Source: Roseinatronobacter alkalisoli (lineage in GTDB: Bacteria > Pseudomonadota > Alphaproteobacteria > Rhodobacterales > Rhodobacteraceae). From it: a stretch of DNA of 64,000 nucleotides. Of this stretch, positions 17,404-27,159 are shown piece by piece (within the stretch, counting starts at the first letter, position 1; each line of letters starts with the position of its first letter). Location of the stretch: positions 186,001 through 250,000 of the forward strand of contig NZ_JAQZSM010000003.1 of NCBI RefSeq assembly GCF_028745735.1, given 5' to 3'. A program made the translations under genes and the position numbers. Under the pieces are notes generated by a model. The model worked only from the letters and a program-made list of their open reading frames with translations, was not told the origin of the DNA and ran no database searches.

Positions 17404-18264
17404 TCAAGCCCGCAGCCGTTCCGGTGACGCGTCCTGACGTAACTGTGCTGTGATTCTGCCCATGGCGCGTTCTTCAAGCTGGCGCACACGTTCCTTGGAA
17501 ATACCAAGCTCCGCACCGAGTTCCGCCAAAGTGCGCGGCACATCCAGCAAATGCCGTTCGGTGATGATGCGCTTCTCGCGATCCGGCAGATCGCCTACCG
17601 CCGAATACAACATCCGCCGCCTGCGCCGGGATTCCATGTCACCAAGCACATGATCCTCGGTGGCGGGGCCGTCATCCTCGATTGTGTCCATCCATTCGCG
17701 GCCGTCTTCTTCGCCACTGCCCTGTGGTGAATTCAGCGACAGATCCTGCCCCGACATGCGCCCCAGCATGATTTCGACCTGCGCTTCGGGAACATCCAGT
17801 TCCCGCGCAACTGTGGTGGCCAGCGCTTCATTGCGCGCTTCACCATCATCCAGCTTGGACAGAGTCTTGCGCAGATGGAAGAAAAGCTTCTTCTGGGATG
17901 CGTTTGTCGCTGTGCGCACAACGGACCAGTTGCGCATCACATATTCCTGCATGGACGCCCTGATCCACCACGCAGCATAAGTCGAAAATCTGGCCCCGTT
18001 TTCGGGGTCATATTTTTCCGCAGCGCGCATGAGGCCCAGATTGCCCTGCTGGATAAGGTCATCCAGTGGCATGCCATATCGACGGAACCGCGTCGCGACC
18101 GACACCGCCAGACGGCTATAGGCGTTGATAAGCCGGTGCAGCGCGGCTTCATCGCGCTGGTCACGCCATGCAATCGCCAGGGCGTATTCGGTCTGCGGCT
18201 CCAGCATCTCGCGCTTCATGGCATCGCGGATGAACTGACTTGTTCTGGCGTCTCTCTGTTCCAT
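17404..18264 (-). CDS. rpoH: RNA polymerase sigma-32-type factor (RpoH group, RpoHII-like)
   Basis: A 286-residue sigma-70-family factor of the RpoH type that directs RNA polymerase to stress genes. Region 2 contains RLAVSVATRFRRYGMPLDDLIQQG and the -10-recognition stretch RFSTYAAWWIRASMQEYVMRN; the RpoH-box-like segment KLFFHLRK follows. Region 4 ends with the helix-turn-helix RTLAELGAELGISKERVRQLEE. The start at 18264 is supported by AGAGGA five bases upstream; the in-frame ATG at 18285 lacks a site. Rhodobacteraceae usually carry two RpoH paralogues; the sequence resembles group II, which answers to singlet-oxygen/oxidative stress, but that is from family knowledge. A perfect palindrome lies just upstream. 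Confidence 0.9.
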   Translation of the reverse strand: MEQRDARTSQFIRDAMKREMLEPQTEYALAIAWRDQRDEAALHRLINAYSRLAVSVATRFRRYGMPLDDLIQQGNLGLMRAAEKYDPENGARFSTYAAWWIRASMQEYVMRNWSVVRTATNASQKKLFFHLRKTLSKLDDGEARNEALATTVARELDVPEAQVEIMLGRMSGQDLSLNSPQGSGEEDGREWMDTIEDDGPATEDHVLGDMESRRRRRMLYSAVGDLPDREKRIITERHLLDVPRTLAELGAELGISKERVRQLEERAMGRITAQLRQDASPERLRA

Positions 18265-18287
18265 GGCGTCCTCTTGTTCGCCCATAT

Positions 18288-18302
18288 GTTTCGAGTCGAA
18301 AC
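18288..18302. promoter_or_regulatory. Perfect palindrome upstream of rpoH, candidate operator
   Basis: GTTTCGA-G-TCGAAAC, two 7-base arms around one base, in the 143-bp divergent gap between rpoH and the MarR-like gene. On the rpoH strand it sits directly after a TATAGT (18304-18309), a possible -10 element, so a bound repressor would block rpoH transcription. A TTGACA occurs further upstream but at a spacing too long for that -10, so the promoter itself is uncertain. Confidence 0.5.
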
Positions 18303-18407
18303 TATAGCGTATCGCTACCATTTGGCCGACAGGCTTGTCAATGCCCCCGGGGCGGATTACCTGCTCTGCATGCAACAGCATTCGCAAAATAGGGTAACAG
18401 CACCAAG

Positions 18408-18959
18408 ATGACCCAGGACATGGCCGATCTGATTGTGCATCTGGCGCGGCTTGCGCAAAACACAGGGCGCACGGAACTGACCGCCGCACAATGGACCGCG
18501 CTGCGCTTCTTTGCGCGGGCGAACCGGTTTTCGCGCACACCTTCGGCATTTTCGGAATTTCATGCGACCACACGCGGGACCGCATCGCAGACCGTGAAGT
18601 CACTGGTCGCGCTTGGCTTGTTACAACGACAACTCAACAGCAATGACGCGCGTTCCACCCTGATCGAGGTGACCCAGGCCGGACATAACATGCTGCGCGA
18701 CGACCCGCTGGGCGATCTGCGCCGCGTGCTGGCCGCATTACCCGAAGAGATGCAGCGCACCCTGTCGCAGGCGCTACAACGTGCCACCGGCGATCTTGCA
18801 ACCCTGCGGCAAGTCCCCACATTCGGCACCTGCGTCGACTGCAGCCACTGCAAGGAAGGGACCGACACCGCCTATTGCCATTGCACCGACAGCATGCTTG
18901 GCCGGGCGGAAATGGCGTCCTTCTGCATTGACTTTCAGCCTGCTGTGCGTCCGGACTGA
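18408..18959 (+). CDS. MarR-like winged-helix regulator with C-terminal cysteine cluster
   Basis: A 183-residue regulator. Residues ~25-95 form a MarR-type winged helix (TAAQWTALRFFARANRF, recognition helix GTASQTVKSLVALGLL, wing SNDARSTLIEVTQAG). The C-terminal part carries six cysteines: C142-x2-C145-x2-C148, C157-x-C159 and C173. That arrangement suggests an iron-sulfur cluster or a metal site and hence redox or metal sensing. The gene is divergent from rpoH, and the gap contains a perfect palindrome that it may bind. A ribosome-binding site is not obvious. The helix-turn-helix and cysteines are seen; the ligand and target are inference. Confidence 0.8.
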   Translation: MTQDMADLIVHLARLAQNTGRTELTAAQWTALRFFARANRFSRTPSAFSEFHATTRGTASQTVKSLVALGLLQRQLNSNDARSTLIEVTQAGHNMLRDDPLGDLRRVLAALPEEMQRTLSQALQRATGDLATLRQVPTFGTCVDCSHCKEGTDTAYCHCTDSMLGRAEMASFCIDFQPAVRPD

Positions 18960-19090
18960 CGCGCGCCCCGCGCACCCGGCGTTCGGCCAGTCGCGGCATT
19001 ACTTTTCGTGCAATCTGAACGCTTGCCCCTTCGGGCCGGTTTCCTTACACAAGGCGCAACCCTTCGGGAAAACGTGGAAAGAGTTGTTGC

Positions 19091-20947
19091 ATGTCGAAAC
19101 CCAGATCCGGCCAGAAATTATCGGCCAAGAACATCGGCGCCGGTTTTCTGATGGCGCTGCTCGCGCTTAGTCTGCTTGGCTTCGGGGTCGAAGGCTTTGG
19201 CGGCGGTGCCCGCAGTATTGGCAGCGTGGGCGGGCGCGATATTTCAACCAATGAATACGCACGCGCGCTTCAGAATGAATTGCGTGTCCTGCAAAGCCAG
19301 ACCGGCCAGACCATCACCATGGAGCAGGCCCGCCTGTTCGGACTGGACCAGATGGTGCTGGAACAGCTTGTCACCACTGCCGCGCTGGATAGCGAAGCAG
19401 ATCGTCTGGGCGTGTCCGCAGGCGATGAAACCGTACAACGCGAAATTCTGCAGATCAGCGCCTTTCAGGGGCTTGGCGGGCAGTTCGACCGCGAAGCCTA
19501 TCGGTTTGCGCTGCAGAATGCCGGGTTGAACGAATCCGAGTTCGAGGATTCAATCCGCGAAGATGTTGCCCGCAGCATTCTGCAACTCGCCGTGATCAGC
19601 GCCGCACGCAGCCCCGACGCCCTGATCACACCGCTGCTGAACCATCAGGCGCAGACGCGCGACTATTCGGTGCTGACGCTTGCTTCGGACAATCTGGAAA
19701 CACCTGTCGGCATGCCGGGCGATGCTGAATTGCAGGCATTCTATGACGCCAATATCGACAATTACACCCTGCCCGAAGGCAAGCGCATCCGCTATGCGTG
19801 GCTGACGCCTGACATGCTGATCGACACGGTTGAAATCGAAGAATCCGTGCTGCGCGACGCATATGAAGCGCGCGCAAGCGAATTCCGCCAACCCGAGCGC
19901 CGCCTTGTGGAGCGGCTGGTCTTTGCGGATATGCAGCAGGCGGAAGACGCATTCGCGCGTTTGTCATCAGGGGATATCAGTTTCGTTGACCTTGCTGCGG
20001 AACGTGGCCTGAGCATTGAAGACACCGATATGGGCGATGTAACCCGTGCGCAACTCGGCACAGCCGGTGACGCGGTGTTCGCACTGACAGAACCCGGATT
20101 TGCAGGACCGGTTGAAACCTCGCTCGGGGCGGCGGTCTATCAGATGAACGCAATTCTGGCCGCCCGCGAAACCCCCTTCGAAGACGCCGCGCCACAATTG
20201 CGCGAAGAACTGGTCGCAGACCGCGCCCGGCGCATTCTGTCAGATGATCTTGACCTGTTCGAAGACCTGCTTGCAGGTGGCGCCACAGTCGCAGAACTGG
20301 CCACCGAAACCGACATGCGCAGCGGCGAAATTGACTGGCGCCGTGACGAAACCAGCGGGATTGCCGCCTATGAATCGTTCCGCAGCGCCGCGCGCGAGTT
20401 GCAGGACGGTGATTTCCCCGAGATCCGGATACTGGATGATGGCGGCCTGTTTGCGCTTGAACTGATCGAAGACCTGCCCCCCAGCCCCCGCCCGCTGGAT
20501 GATATCCGTACCCAAGTAGCAGGCGACTGGCGCCGCGCGCAGATCGTGGAGCGCCTGCGCCTGCAGGCCGAGGATATTGCCGATGCGCTGCGCAATGGTT
20601 CGGATTTCGCGGCACTGGAACTGGCCCCGGAACGGTTCGAAGGTATGACCCGCACGGATTTCCTGCCTGATCTGCCGCGCGATCTGGTCAGCACTGCATT
20701 TGACATGACCCCTGATGACCTGCGCATTGTCGATGGCAGTGACCGCGTTTATCTGGTGCAACTGCATGACATCGCTGATCCTGACCTGTTACTGGATGAC
20801 GTGGCAAATCTCCGCGATGCGCTGACGGAACAGCTTGAACAAAGCATCGCGCAGGACCTGTTCGGCTATTTTTCATCCGCCTTGCGCCAATCACAACCGA
20901 TTCAGTTCAATCAGCAGGTGATTGACGCTGTTCACGCCAATTTCTGA
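19091..20947 (+). CDS. Peptidyl-prolyl isomerase/chaperone, PpiD (SurA N-terminal) type
   Basis: A 618-residue inner-membrane-anchored periplasmic folding factor. A positively charged N-terminus and one membrane segment (IGAGFLMALLALSLLGFGV, residues ~15-33) precede a SurA/PpiD-like N-terminal domain (~35-190), a parvulin-like region (~245-385, degenerate: LVERLVFADMQQAEDAFARLSSGD) and a C-terminal SurA-like half. It probably helps outer-membrane or secreted proteins fold at the Sec exit. The gap to trpE is only six bases, so the two are likely co-transcribed, an order seen in related genomes. A GGAAAGAG site precedes the start. Confidence 0.88.
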   Translation: MSKPRSGQKLSAKNIGAGFLMALLALSLLGFGVEGFGGGARSIGSVGGRDISTNEYARALQNELRVLQSQTGQTITMEQARLFGLDQMVLEQLVTTAALDSEADRLGVSAGDETVQREILQISAFQGLGGQFDREAYRFALQNAGLNESEFEDSIREDVARSILQLAVISAARSPDALITPLLNHQAQTRDYSVLTLASDNLETPVGMPGDAELQAFYDANIDNYTLPEGKRIRYAWLTPDMLIDTVEIEESVLRDAYEARASEFRQPERRLVERLVFADMQQAEDAFARLSSGDISFVDLAAERGLSIEDTDMGDVTRAQLGTAGDAVFALTEPGFAGPVETSLGAAVYQMNAILAARETPFEDAAPQLREELVADRARRILSDDLDLFEDLLAGGATVAELATETDMRSGEIDWRRDETSGIAAYESFRSAARELQDGDFPEIRILDDGGLFALELIEDLPPSPRPLDDIRTQVAGDWRRAQIVERLRLQAEDIADALRNGSDFAALELAPERFEGMTRTDFLPDLPRDLVSTAFDMTPDDLRIVDGSDRVYLVQLHDIADPDLLLDDVANLRDALTEQLEQSIAQDLFGYFSSALRQSQPIQFNQQVIDAVHANF

Positions 20948-20953
20948 GCACCC

Positions 20954-22480
20954 ATGGCCAGCCTGACCCCCGAATATAGCAGCTTCGAAGCGGGCTGGGC
21001 CCGTGGTGAAAACCAGCTTGTCTACACCCGGCTTGCCGCCGATCTGGACACGCCGGTTTCACTATACATGAAACTTGCCGGGGCCAGCCGTGACAGCTTC
21101 ATTCTGGAATCTGTCACCGGTGGCGAGGTACGCGGTCGATATTCGATTATCGGTCTGAAACCGGACCTGATCTGGGAATGCCGCGGTACACAAAGCCGGA
21201 TTAACCGCGACGCGCGCTTTGACCCCGAAAGCTGGGACGACCTGCCGGGCCACCCGCTGGACACCTTGCGCAGCGTATTGGCCGAAAGCCGCATCGACAC
21301 CCCAGATGATCTGCCTGCGGCCACGGCAGGTTTGTTCGGGTATCTGGGCTATGACATGATCCGTCTGGTTGAACATCTGCCCGATATAAACCCCGACCCT
21401 ATCGGCGTGCCCGATTCGATCATGCTGCGCCCATCGGTCGTCGCGGTGCTGGATGGCGTGAAGGGCGAGGTGACAGTGGTGTCGCCCGCATGGGCTGCGT
21501 CGGGGTTGTCGGCGCGCGCGGCCTATGCGCAGGCGGCAGAACGGGTCATGGATGCGGTGCGCGATCTGGAACGCAGTGTCACGCAGGCCCCGCGTGAACT
21601 GGGCGGCGATACGGTACAGCCGGGCGAGCCCGTGTCGAATTTCGCCAAACCCGACTATCTGGCCGCTGTGGAAGCCGCGAAGGAATATATCCGCGCAGGC
21701 GACATCTTTCAGGTCGTCCCGTCGCAGCGCTGGTCGCAGAAATTCACCCTGCCCCCTTTCGCGCTGTACCGGTCATTGCGACGCACCAATCCGTCGCCCT
21801 TCATGTTTTATTTCGATTTTGCCGCGCAACCGGGGGGCTTTCAGATTATCGGGGCCAGTCCCGAAATTCTGGTACGGCTGCGTGACGGCGAAGTGACAAT
21901 CCGCCCCATCGCCGGAACCCGCCCGCGTGGCGCTACCCCCGAACAGGACCGCGCCTATGAGGCAGACCTGCTGGCCGATGAAAAGGAACTGGCCGAACAT
22001 CTGATGTTGCTGGATCTGGGGCGTAATGATGTGGGGCGCGTGGCCAAGGTTGGCAGCGTGCGCCCGACGGAAGAATTCATCATCGAACGCTACAGCCATG
22101 TGATGCATATCGTCTCAAATGTCGTGGGTGAACTGGCAGACGGGCAGGACGCCCTGTCGGCCTTGCTGGCGGGCCTGCCTGCAGGCACGGTGTCCGGTGC
22201 GCCCAAGGTCCGCGCGATGGAAATCATCGACGAGCTGGAACCCGAAAAGCGCGGTGTTTATGGCGGCGGCGCAGGCTATTTTGCCGCGAATGGCGAAATG
22301 GACATGTGCATCTGCCTGCGCACGGCTGTTCTGAAGGATCAGACGCTTTATATTCAGGCGGGTGGTGGTGTCGTTTACGACAGCGACCCGGAATCCGAAT
22401 ATCTTGAAACCGTCAACAAATCCCGCGCGTTACGCCGCGCCGCCGAAGATGCAGGACGTTTCGTGGGCGGGAATGGGTAG
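20954..22480 (+). CDS. trpE: Anthranilate synthase component I
   Basis: A 508-residue chorismate-utilising enzyme that makes anthranilate with the TrpG amidotransferase, the first step of tryptophan synthesis. The N-terminal allosteric motif LESVTGGEVRGRYSIIG (LLES-type) is followed by the catalytic domain with GDIFQVVPSQRW, FYFDF, IAGTRPRGATPEQD, DLGRNDVGRV, HIVSNVVGEL, AGTVSGAPKVRAMEIIDELE and YFAANGEMDMCICLRT. It is complete. TrpG is not encoded next to it; an AT-rich insert follows the stop directly, so if trpG, trpD and trpC were once adjacent they have been separated. Confidence 0.96.
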   Translation: MASLTPEYSSFEAGWARGENQLVYTRLAADLDTPVSLYMKLAGASRDSFILESVTGGEVRGRYSIIGLKPDLIWECRGTQSRINRDARFDPESWDDLPGHPLDTLRSVLAESRIDTPDDLPAATAGLFGYLGYDMIRLVEHLPDINPDPIGVPDSIMLRPSVVAVLDGVKGEVTVVSPAWAASGLSARAAYAQAAERVMDAVRDLERSVTQAPRELGGDTVQPGEPVSNFAKPDYLAAVEAAKEYIRAGDIFQVVPSQRWSQKFTLPPFALYRSLRRTNPSPFMFYFDFAAQPGGFQIIGASPEILVRLRDGEVTIRPIAGTRPRGATPEQDRAYEADLLADEKELAEHLMLLDLGRNDVGRVAKVGSVRPTEEFIIERYSHVMHIVSNVVGELADGQDALSALLAGLPAGTVSGAPKVRAMEIIDELEPEKRGVYGGGAGYFAANGEMDMCICLRTAVLKDQTLYIQAGGGVVYDSDPESEYLETVNKSRALRRAAEDAGRFVGGNG

Positions 22481-22574
22481 TGATGTGACCCAAACAGTCG
22501 CAATTTACATCACTTCACGAATCACAACTAGCAGTCCATTATGGCAGGATCACATCTGCACAGGATGATAAAAT

Positions 22575-23186
22575 ATGACTTTCTGGGCTTCGCTTACATT
22601 AGGTCTTATTGCCGCAATAGTAGGAACATACTTTCAGCACAGCCTATGGAAACAAAAACGTCGTGAGGAAATACGCGAGTATGAATTAAAGGAGGTTATT
22701 GAATTAGTCGGAAAAATATCTGAGCTATTTGGGAAAAGAGTTTATGCACAAAGAGAGTTTTTTGAAAAGGTTGACGCAAATCTTGCCTCTCAGGTTGACT
22801 ATGAAAAGGCATCTAACGCAGTTGGTGAGTGGATAAATAACTTTTATTTTATTCGCGCGCAGTTAAAGCGATATTTTGGCAAAGAAATATCTAGATTCTT
22901 TGAATACGAACTACATAAATCTCTACATGATGCCTTTGCTTTCACAAAACGCACTCACAAGTATGGATTTGAGAATCTCTCAACAAACGACAAACAGGAA
23001 CACGAAAAAGTCAGTTCTCTCCACTTGATCGCTGCTCGGCAGATATCTCAAATGCTAAACGAAATCAACGAACGTATAGACATATCAGACTTTGGAACAG
23101 AGAAGCAAACCAATAACATTGAAATTGGGCATCTCCCCAGGCTAGAAACAGTTTTTTTAATTCAACGCCTCCTCAATACTCGATAG
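22575..23186 (+). CDS. Unknown protein with one N-terminal membrane segment
   Basis: A 203-residue protein I do not recognise. One hydrophobic helix at residues 4-22 (WASLTLGLIAAIVGTYFQH) is followed by a highly charged helical stretch (KQKRREEIREYELKEVIELV) and a predicted all-helical cytosolic body. The layout, a membrane anchor with a helical body in an AT-rich accessory patch, is common among uncharacterised genes of genomic islands. AGGA lies about 8 bases before the ATG. Its last 25 bases overlap the convergent GT51 gene. No catalytic motif is visible, and composition points to horizontal acquisition. Confidence 0.7.
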   Translation: MTFWASLTLGLIAAIVGTYFQHSLWKQKRREEIREYELKEVIELVGKISELFGKRVYAQREFFEKVDANLASQVDYEKASNAVGEWINNFYFIRAQLKRYFGKEISRFFEYELHKSLHDAFAFTKRTHKYGFENLSTNDKQEHEKVSSLHLIAARQISQMLNEINERIDISDFGTEKQTNNIEIGHLPRLETVFLIQRLLNTR

Positions 23187-23902
23187 TTTGATGACAAAAC
23201 AATTTTGCTCCTAAAACGCATTTCTCCAACCCATCGCGGGTCAACACTATCCGCTGCCTTCAGCAATGATTCTGAATCGTAGAAAGGCCCGTTTTTCGTA
23301 ATAAAATCAACCAAAATACGCGGGCACGGCACAGGCAGGCACGCTGATAAAATAGATGCCTCACTTAGACCTAGCATTTCCGCCTCCTTTCCAAAAAAGA
23401 GTTTTGCGGCGCTATTACATCCACTCAAGCCATAGCCAAAGTAAGAAGCATTCAAATGGAAATGTAAAATCTCCCTTTTCCCAACATGAAAATTCAGGAA
23501 AAATGATATTAAAATTTCTTTAATCTTTCTTCTTGCACTGCGCTCATATCGAGTCGTCACAATACGCACAACTTGCTGCTCTATTGTGCTGATTCCGCCA
23601 ATTTTTCTTGTTCTAAAATAACGGCGCAACAACCTTGGAATAGCCCTCAATTCTACTCCGAAGTGATAAAAAAACCTTCGATCTTCTAATGTAAGAATAG
23701 CAATTTCGATATTTGACAGTTCCCCATCAGAATCAAACATGGTGTATCCATTGAGGTCAGAAAATAAAATTGAATCAGAGATGCAACCCTTTATCAGGTC
23801 CAAGTCACGATTCAGTTCCAAAAGTATGCGCTTCAGACTCAGTGTTGCTCTTGGTCGGGTATACATTTTGTATGCGCCCTTGTAATGATAATTTCTTAGC
23901 AT
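23162..23902 (-). CDS. Stand-alone GT51 peptidoglycan glycosyltransferase-like protein
   Basis: A 246-residue protein with all five GT51 motifs: LEDRRFFYHFGVELRAIPR (catalytic Glu), GGISTIEQQVVRI (an extra residue compared with GGSTITQQ), RRKIKEILISFFL, GKREILHFHLNASYFGYGLSG, and SILSACLPVP. This is the lipid II polymerising fold. Unlike MtgA it has no obvious N-terminal transmembrane segment, and there is no penicillin-binding domain. Two starts are possible: 23902 (no ribosome-binding site) or 23866 (MYTRPRATL, preceded by AAGGGC). Lies in the AT-rich insert, convergent with and overlapping the unknown membrane protein. Activity and role are not established by the sequence. Confidence 0.8.
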   Translation of the reverse strand: MLRNYHYKGAYKMYTRPRATLSLKRILLELNRDLDLIKGCISDSILFSDLNGYTMFDSDGELSNIEIAILTLEDRRFFYHFGVELRAIPRLLRRYFRTRKIGGISTIEQQVVRIVTTRYERSARRKIKEILISFFLNFHVGKREILHFHLNASYFGYGLSGCNSAAKLFFGKEAEMLGLSEASILSACLPVPCPRILVDFITKNGPFYDSESLLKAADSVDPRWVGEMRFRSKIVLSSNYRVLRRR

Positions 23903-23923
23903 AATTAAAAATAAATGAGTTCC

Positions 23924-26764
23924 CTACTCTGCCGCATCAATGTAGCTTTCCACAGGCGGGCAGGTGCAGACCAGATTGCGGTCGCCGAACACATTGTCCA
24001 CGCGCCCCACAGGCGGCCAGTATTTGTCGCCCCTGAAACTGCCGGGCGGGAAACAGCCCGCTTCGCGCGAATAGGGGCGGTCCCAGTCCGCAACCAGATC
24101 CTCGACCGTGTGCGGCGCATGTTTCAGCGGGTTGTTTTCCGCATCCATCGTGCCGTCTTCGACCGCGCGGATTTCATCGCGGATTGCCAGCAGCGCTGTG
24201 ATGAAACGGTCAATTTCGACCTTGGTTTCCGACTCGGTCGGTTCCACCATCAATGTGCCCGCAACAGGCCAGCTCATGGTTGGGGCGTGAAAACCGTTAT
24301 CGATCAGGCGTTTGGCAATATCGTCAACAGTGATACCGGCCTTGGCAAACGGGCGCGTATCCAGAATGCATTCATGCGCCACCCGCCCCTTGTTGCCCAT
24401 GAACAAAATATCATAAGCCCCGCGCAACCGCGCCGCGATGTAATTGGCGTTCAGGATGGCAACGCGCGTGGCCTGTGTCAGGCCCGCGCCCCCCATCATC
24501 AGGCAATAGGCCCATGAAATCAGCAGGATCGACGCAGACCCATAAGGGGCCGCCGAAACCGGCCCTTCAGCCCCCCCGGTTTCAGGATGGCCCGGCAGGA
24601 AGGGGGCCAGATGCGCCTTCACCCCAATCGGTCCCATGCCGGGACCGCCGCCGCCATGGGGAATGGCGAAAGTCTTGTGCAGGTTAAGATGACTGACATC
24701 GCCGCCAATTTCGCCCGGCTTGACCAGCCCGACCATGGCATTCAGGTTTGCCCCGTCGATATAGACCTGCCCGCCATGGTCATGCGTGATGGCGCAAACC
24801 TCGCGCACGGTTTGTTCAAACACGCCATGTGTGCTGGGATAGGTGATCATGCAGGCCGCCAGCCGGTCGCCCGCCTTGGCTGCTTTCTCGCGGAAATCAT
24901 CCAGATCCACATCGCCGGTCGCGCTGGATTTGACGACAACAACCTTCATGCCGCACATCTGCGCGCTGGCGGGGTTGGTGCCATGGGCTGATACCGGAAT
25001 CAAACAGACATCGCGGTGCCCCTGCCCGCGCGCGCGCTGATAGGCCTGAATTGTCAGCAAGCCCGCATATTCGCCCTGCGCGCCGGAATTGGGCTGCATC
25101 GACATGGCGTCATAGCCGGTAATCTCACATAGTTTGGCCTTCAGGTCCGAAATGGCCTGCGCATATCCCTGCGCCTGATCAGCGGGGCAGAACGGGTGCA
25201 GGCTGGAAAATTCCGGCCAGGACAGCGGAATCATTTCCGCCGCTGCGTTCAGCTTCATCGTGCAGGACCCTAGCGGGATCATCGCGCGGTCCAGCGCAAG
25301 GTCACGGTCGGACAGGCGACGCATATAGCGCATCATTTCCGTTTCCGCGCGATTCATATGAAATATCGGATGGGTCAGGTAGTCGCTGTCACGCAGGAAG
25401 GTTTCGTCAAAGCCCAGTTCCGCACGGTGCGGCGGCACACCTTCAATGCCGAACACCCGCAACACGGCGATCAGAACCTGTTCATCCGTGGTTTCATCCA
25501 GCGAAATGCCGACATGTGTGCTGCCGATCCTGCGCAGGTTCAGCCCTTCTTGCCGCGCGGCTGCCAATATGCCCGCCTGCCCCACACCGACATCGACGGT
25601 GATGGTGTCAAAGAAATCCTTGACCATCACCCGCGCCCCCGCAGCGCGCAGCGCGTGATACAGCCGCTGCGTGCGGAAATGCACCCGTTCGGCAATGGCG
25701 CGCAGCCCTTTGGGACCATGAAACACCGCATACATGGACGCCATCACCGCCAGCAGCGCCTGCGCCGTGCAGACATTGCTTGTGGCTTTTTCACGCCGGA
25801 TATGCTGTTCGCGGGTTTGCAGTGACAGCCGGTAGGCGCGATTTCCCCGCGCATCAATGCTGACACCGACAATGCGCCCCGGCATTGCGCGCTTGTATTC
25901 GTCACGGCAGGACATAAAAGCCGCATGCGGCCCGCCATAGCCCATGGGCACGCCAAAGCGCTGCGCCGACCCGACAGCAATATCGGCACCAAGGCTGCCC
26001 GGTTCGCGGATCATGGTCAGTGCCAACAGGTCGGTCGCCATGATCGCCAGCGCTTTTGCATTATGCAAAGCGTCGATCTGGGGTCTGAAATCACGCAGAT
26101 CGCCATAGGTGCCGGGATACTGAAAAATTGCCCCGAACACTGTGTCTGCATCCAACGAGTCGGGCGCGCCCACAATGACGTCGATTCCCAAGGGCGCGGC
26201 ACGGGTCTGCATGACGGCAATATTCTGCGGATGGCAGTTTTCATCCACGAAGAACGCCTGCGCTTTTGATTTGGCAAGCCGCTGGGCCATGACCATGGCT
26301 TCCGCGCAGGCGGTGGATTCGTCCAGAAGCGAGGCATTGGCAACCGGCAGGCCCGTCAGATCGGCCACCATGGTCTGGAAATTCAGCAACGCTTCCAGCC
26401 GCCCCTGGGCAATTTCGGGCTGATAGGGGGTATAAGCCGTGTACCATGCCGGGTTTTCGAAGATATTGCGCAAAATCGCGGGCGGGGTGACCGTGCCATA
26501 ATACCCCTGCCCGATCAGGCTGGTCATGACCTTATTTTTCGCCCCCACGGCCCGCAATTTCGCCAGCAACGCCCCTTCTGACAGGGGTGGCCATGTCAGT
26601 GGATCGGCCTGCCGCAGACCTTCAGGAATGGTCTGGTCAATCAACTGGCCCAGACTGTCGCAGCCCAATGCCTCCAGCATCTGTGCCATTTCTTCGGGCG
26701 TTGGCCCGATATGGCGGCGATTGGCGAAATCATATGGGTCATAATCCGTGGGGGTATAGGTCAT
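23924..26764 (-). CDS. gcvP: Glycine dehydrogenase (decarboxylating), glycine cleavage P protein
   Basis: A 946-residue PLP enzyme, the fused single-chain form of the P protein, that decarboxylates glycine and loads the aminomethyl group on GcvH lipoate. The PLP lysine is in [20 protein letters not shown]. The N-terminal half begins with [10 protein letters not shown] and contains [21 protein letters not shown] and [12 protein letters not shown]. The start at 26764 (MTYTPTDYD) has a GGAG site and lies within 25 bases of the gcvH stop. Third gene of the gcvT-gcvH-gcvP operon controlled by the glycine riboswitch at 28350-28512. Confidence 0.97.
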   Translation of the reverse strand: MTYTPTDYDPYDFANRRHIGPTPEEMAQMLEALGCDSLGQLIDQTIPEGLRQADPLTWPPLSEGALLAKLRAVGAKNKVMTSLIGQGYYGTVTPPAILRNIFENPAWYTAYTPYQPEIAQGRLEALLNFQTMVADLTGLPVANASLLDESTACAEAMVMAQRLAKSKAQAFFVDENCHPQNIAVMQTRAAPLGIDVIVGAPDSLDADTVFGAIFQYPGTYGDLRDFRPQIDALHNAKALAIMATDLLALTMIREPGSLGADIAVGSAQRFGVPMGYGGPHAAFMSCRDEYKRAMPGRIVGVSIDARGNRAYRLSLQTREQHIRREKATSNVCTAQALLAVMASMYAVFHGPKGLRAIAERVHFRTQRLYHALRAAGARVMVKDFFDTITVDVGVGQAGILAAARQEGLNLRRIGSTHVGISLDETTDEQVLIAVLRVFGIEGVPPHRAELGFDETFLRDSDYLTHPIFHMNRAETEMMRYMRRLSDRDLALDRAMIPLGSCTMKLNAAAEMIPLSWPEFSSLHPFCPADQAQGYAQAISDLKAKLCEITGYDAMSMQPNSGAQGEYAGLLTIQAYQRARGQGHRDVCLIPVSAHGTNPASAQMCGMKVVVVKSSATGDVDLDDFREKAAKAGDRLAACMITYPSTHGVFEQTVREVCAITHDHGGQVYIDGANLNAMVGLVKPGEIGGDVSHLNLHKTFAIPHGGGGPGMGPIGVKAHLAPFLPGHPETGGAEGPVSAAPYGSASILLISWAYCLMMGGAGLTQATRVAILNANYIAARLRGAYDILFMGNKGRVAHECILDTRPFAKAGITVDDIAKRLIDNGFHAPTMSWPVAGTLMVEPTESETKVEIDRFITALLAIRDEIRAVEDGTMDAENNPLKHAPHTVEDLVADWDRPYSREAGCFPPGSFRGDKYWPPVGRVDNVFGDRNLVCTCPPVESYIDAAE

Positions 26765-26786
26765 GCGTGTCTCCGCTGCCGGGCGA

Positions 26787-27146
26787 TTAGCCCAGGAATT
26801 CCTTGTATTCATCCTCGGACATCAGATCGTCCAGAACACCGGGATCATCTAGCTTCATCTTGAAAAACCACGCATCCCCCTGCGGGTCCTCGTTGACCAG
26901 ACCGGGATTGTCGACAAGGGCTTCGTTAACCTCGACGATTTCGCCATCGATGGGGGCCAGAATGTCGCTTGCAGCCTTGACTGATTCAATGACGCAGACT
27001 TCGTCGCCCTTGACCACCATGGTTTCAATCTCGGGCAGTTCCACGAAAACCACATCGCCCAGTTGCTCGGCGGCGTGTTCGGTAATTCCCACGACCACGA
27101 CATCCCCTTCGACGCGCAGCCATTCATGTTCTTCAGTATATTTCAT
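26787..27146 (-). CDS. gcvH: Glycine cleavage system H protein
   Basis: A 119-residue lipoyl carrier that shuttles the aminomethyl group between GcvP, GcvT and lipoamide dehydrogenase. The lipoylation lysine is Lys57 in [10 protein letters not shown]. The N-terminal [14 protein letters not shown] and the [16 protein letters not shown] segment are typical of the family. The start at 27146 gives the standard N-terminus; longer in-frame translations do not match the family. Lies between gcvT (13-base gap) and gcvP (22-base gap) in one operon. Confidence 0.97.
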   Translation of the reverse strand: MKYTEEHEWLRVEGDVVVVGITEHAAEQLGDVVFVELPEIETMVVKGDEVCVIESVKAASDILAPIDGEIVEVNEALVDNPGLVNEDPQGDAWFFKMKLDDPGVLDDLMSEDEYKEFLG

Positions 27147-27159
27147 TGGGAAACGCTCC

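Larger units (their letters stand above)
22481..23923. other. AT-rich accessory insert between trpE and gcvP
   Basis: Base composition drops from about 62% GC to roughly 40% exactly between the stop of trpE and the stop of gcvP, two convergent housekeeping genes. It holds two convergent accessory genes and nothing else. Codon use is AT-rich throughout (many AAA, ATA, TTA, AGA). No transposase, integrase, tRNA or obvious flanking direct repeat was found at either edge. Confidence 0.8.
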
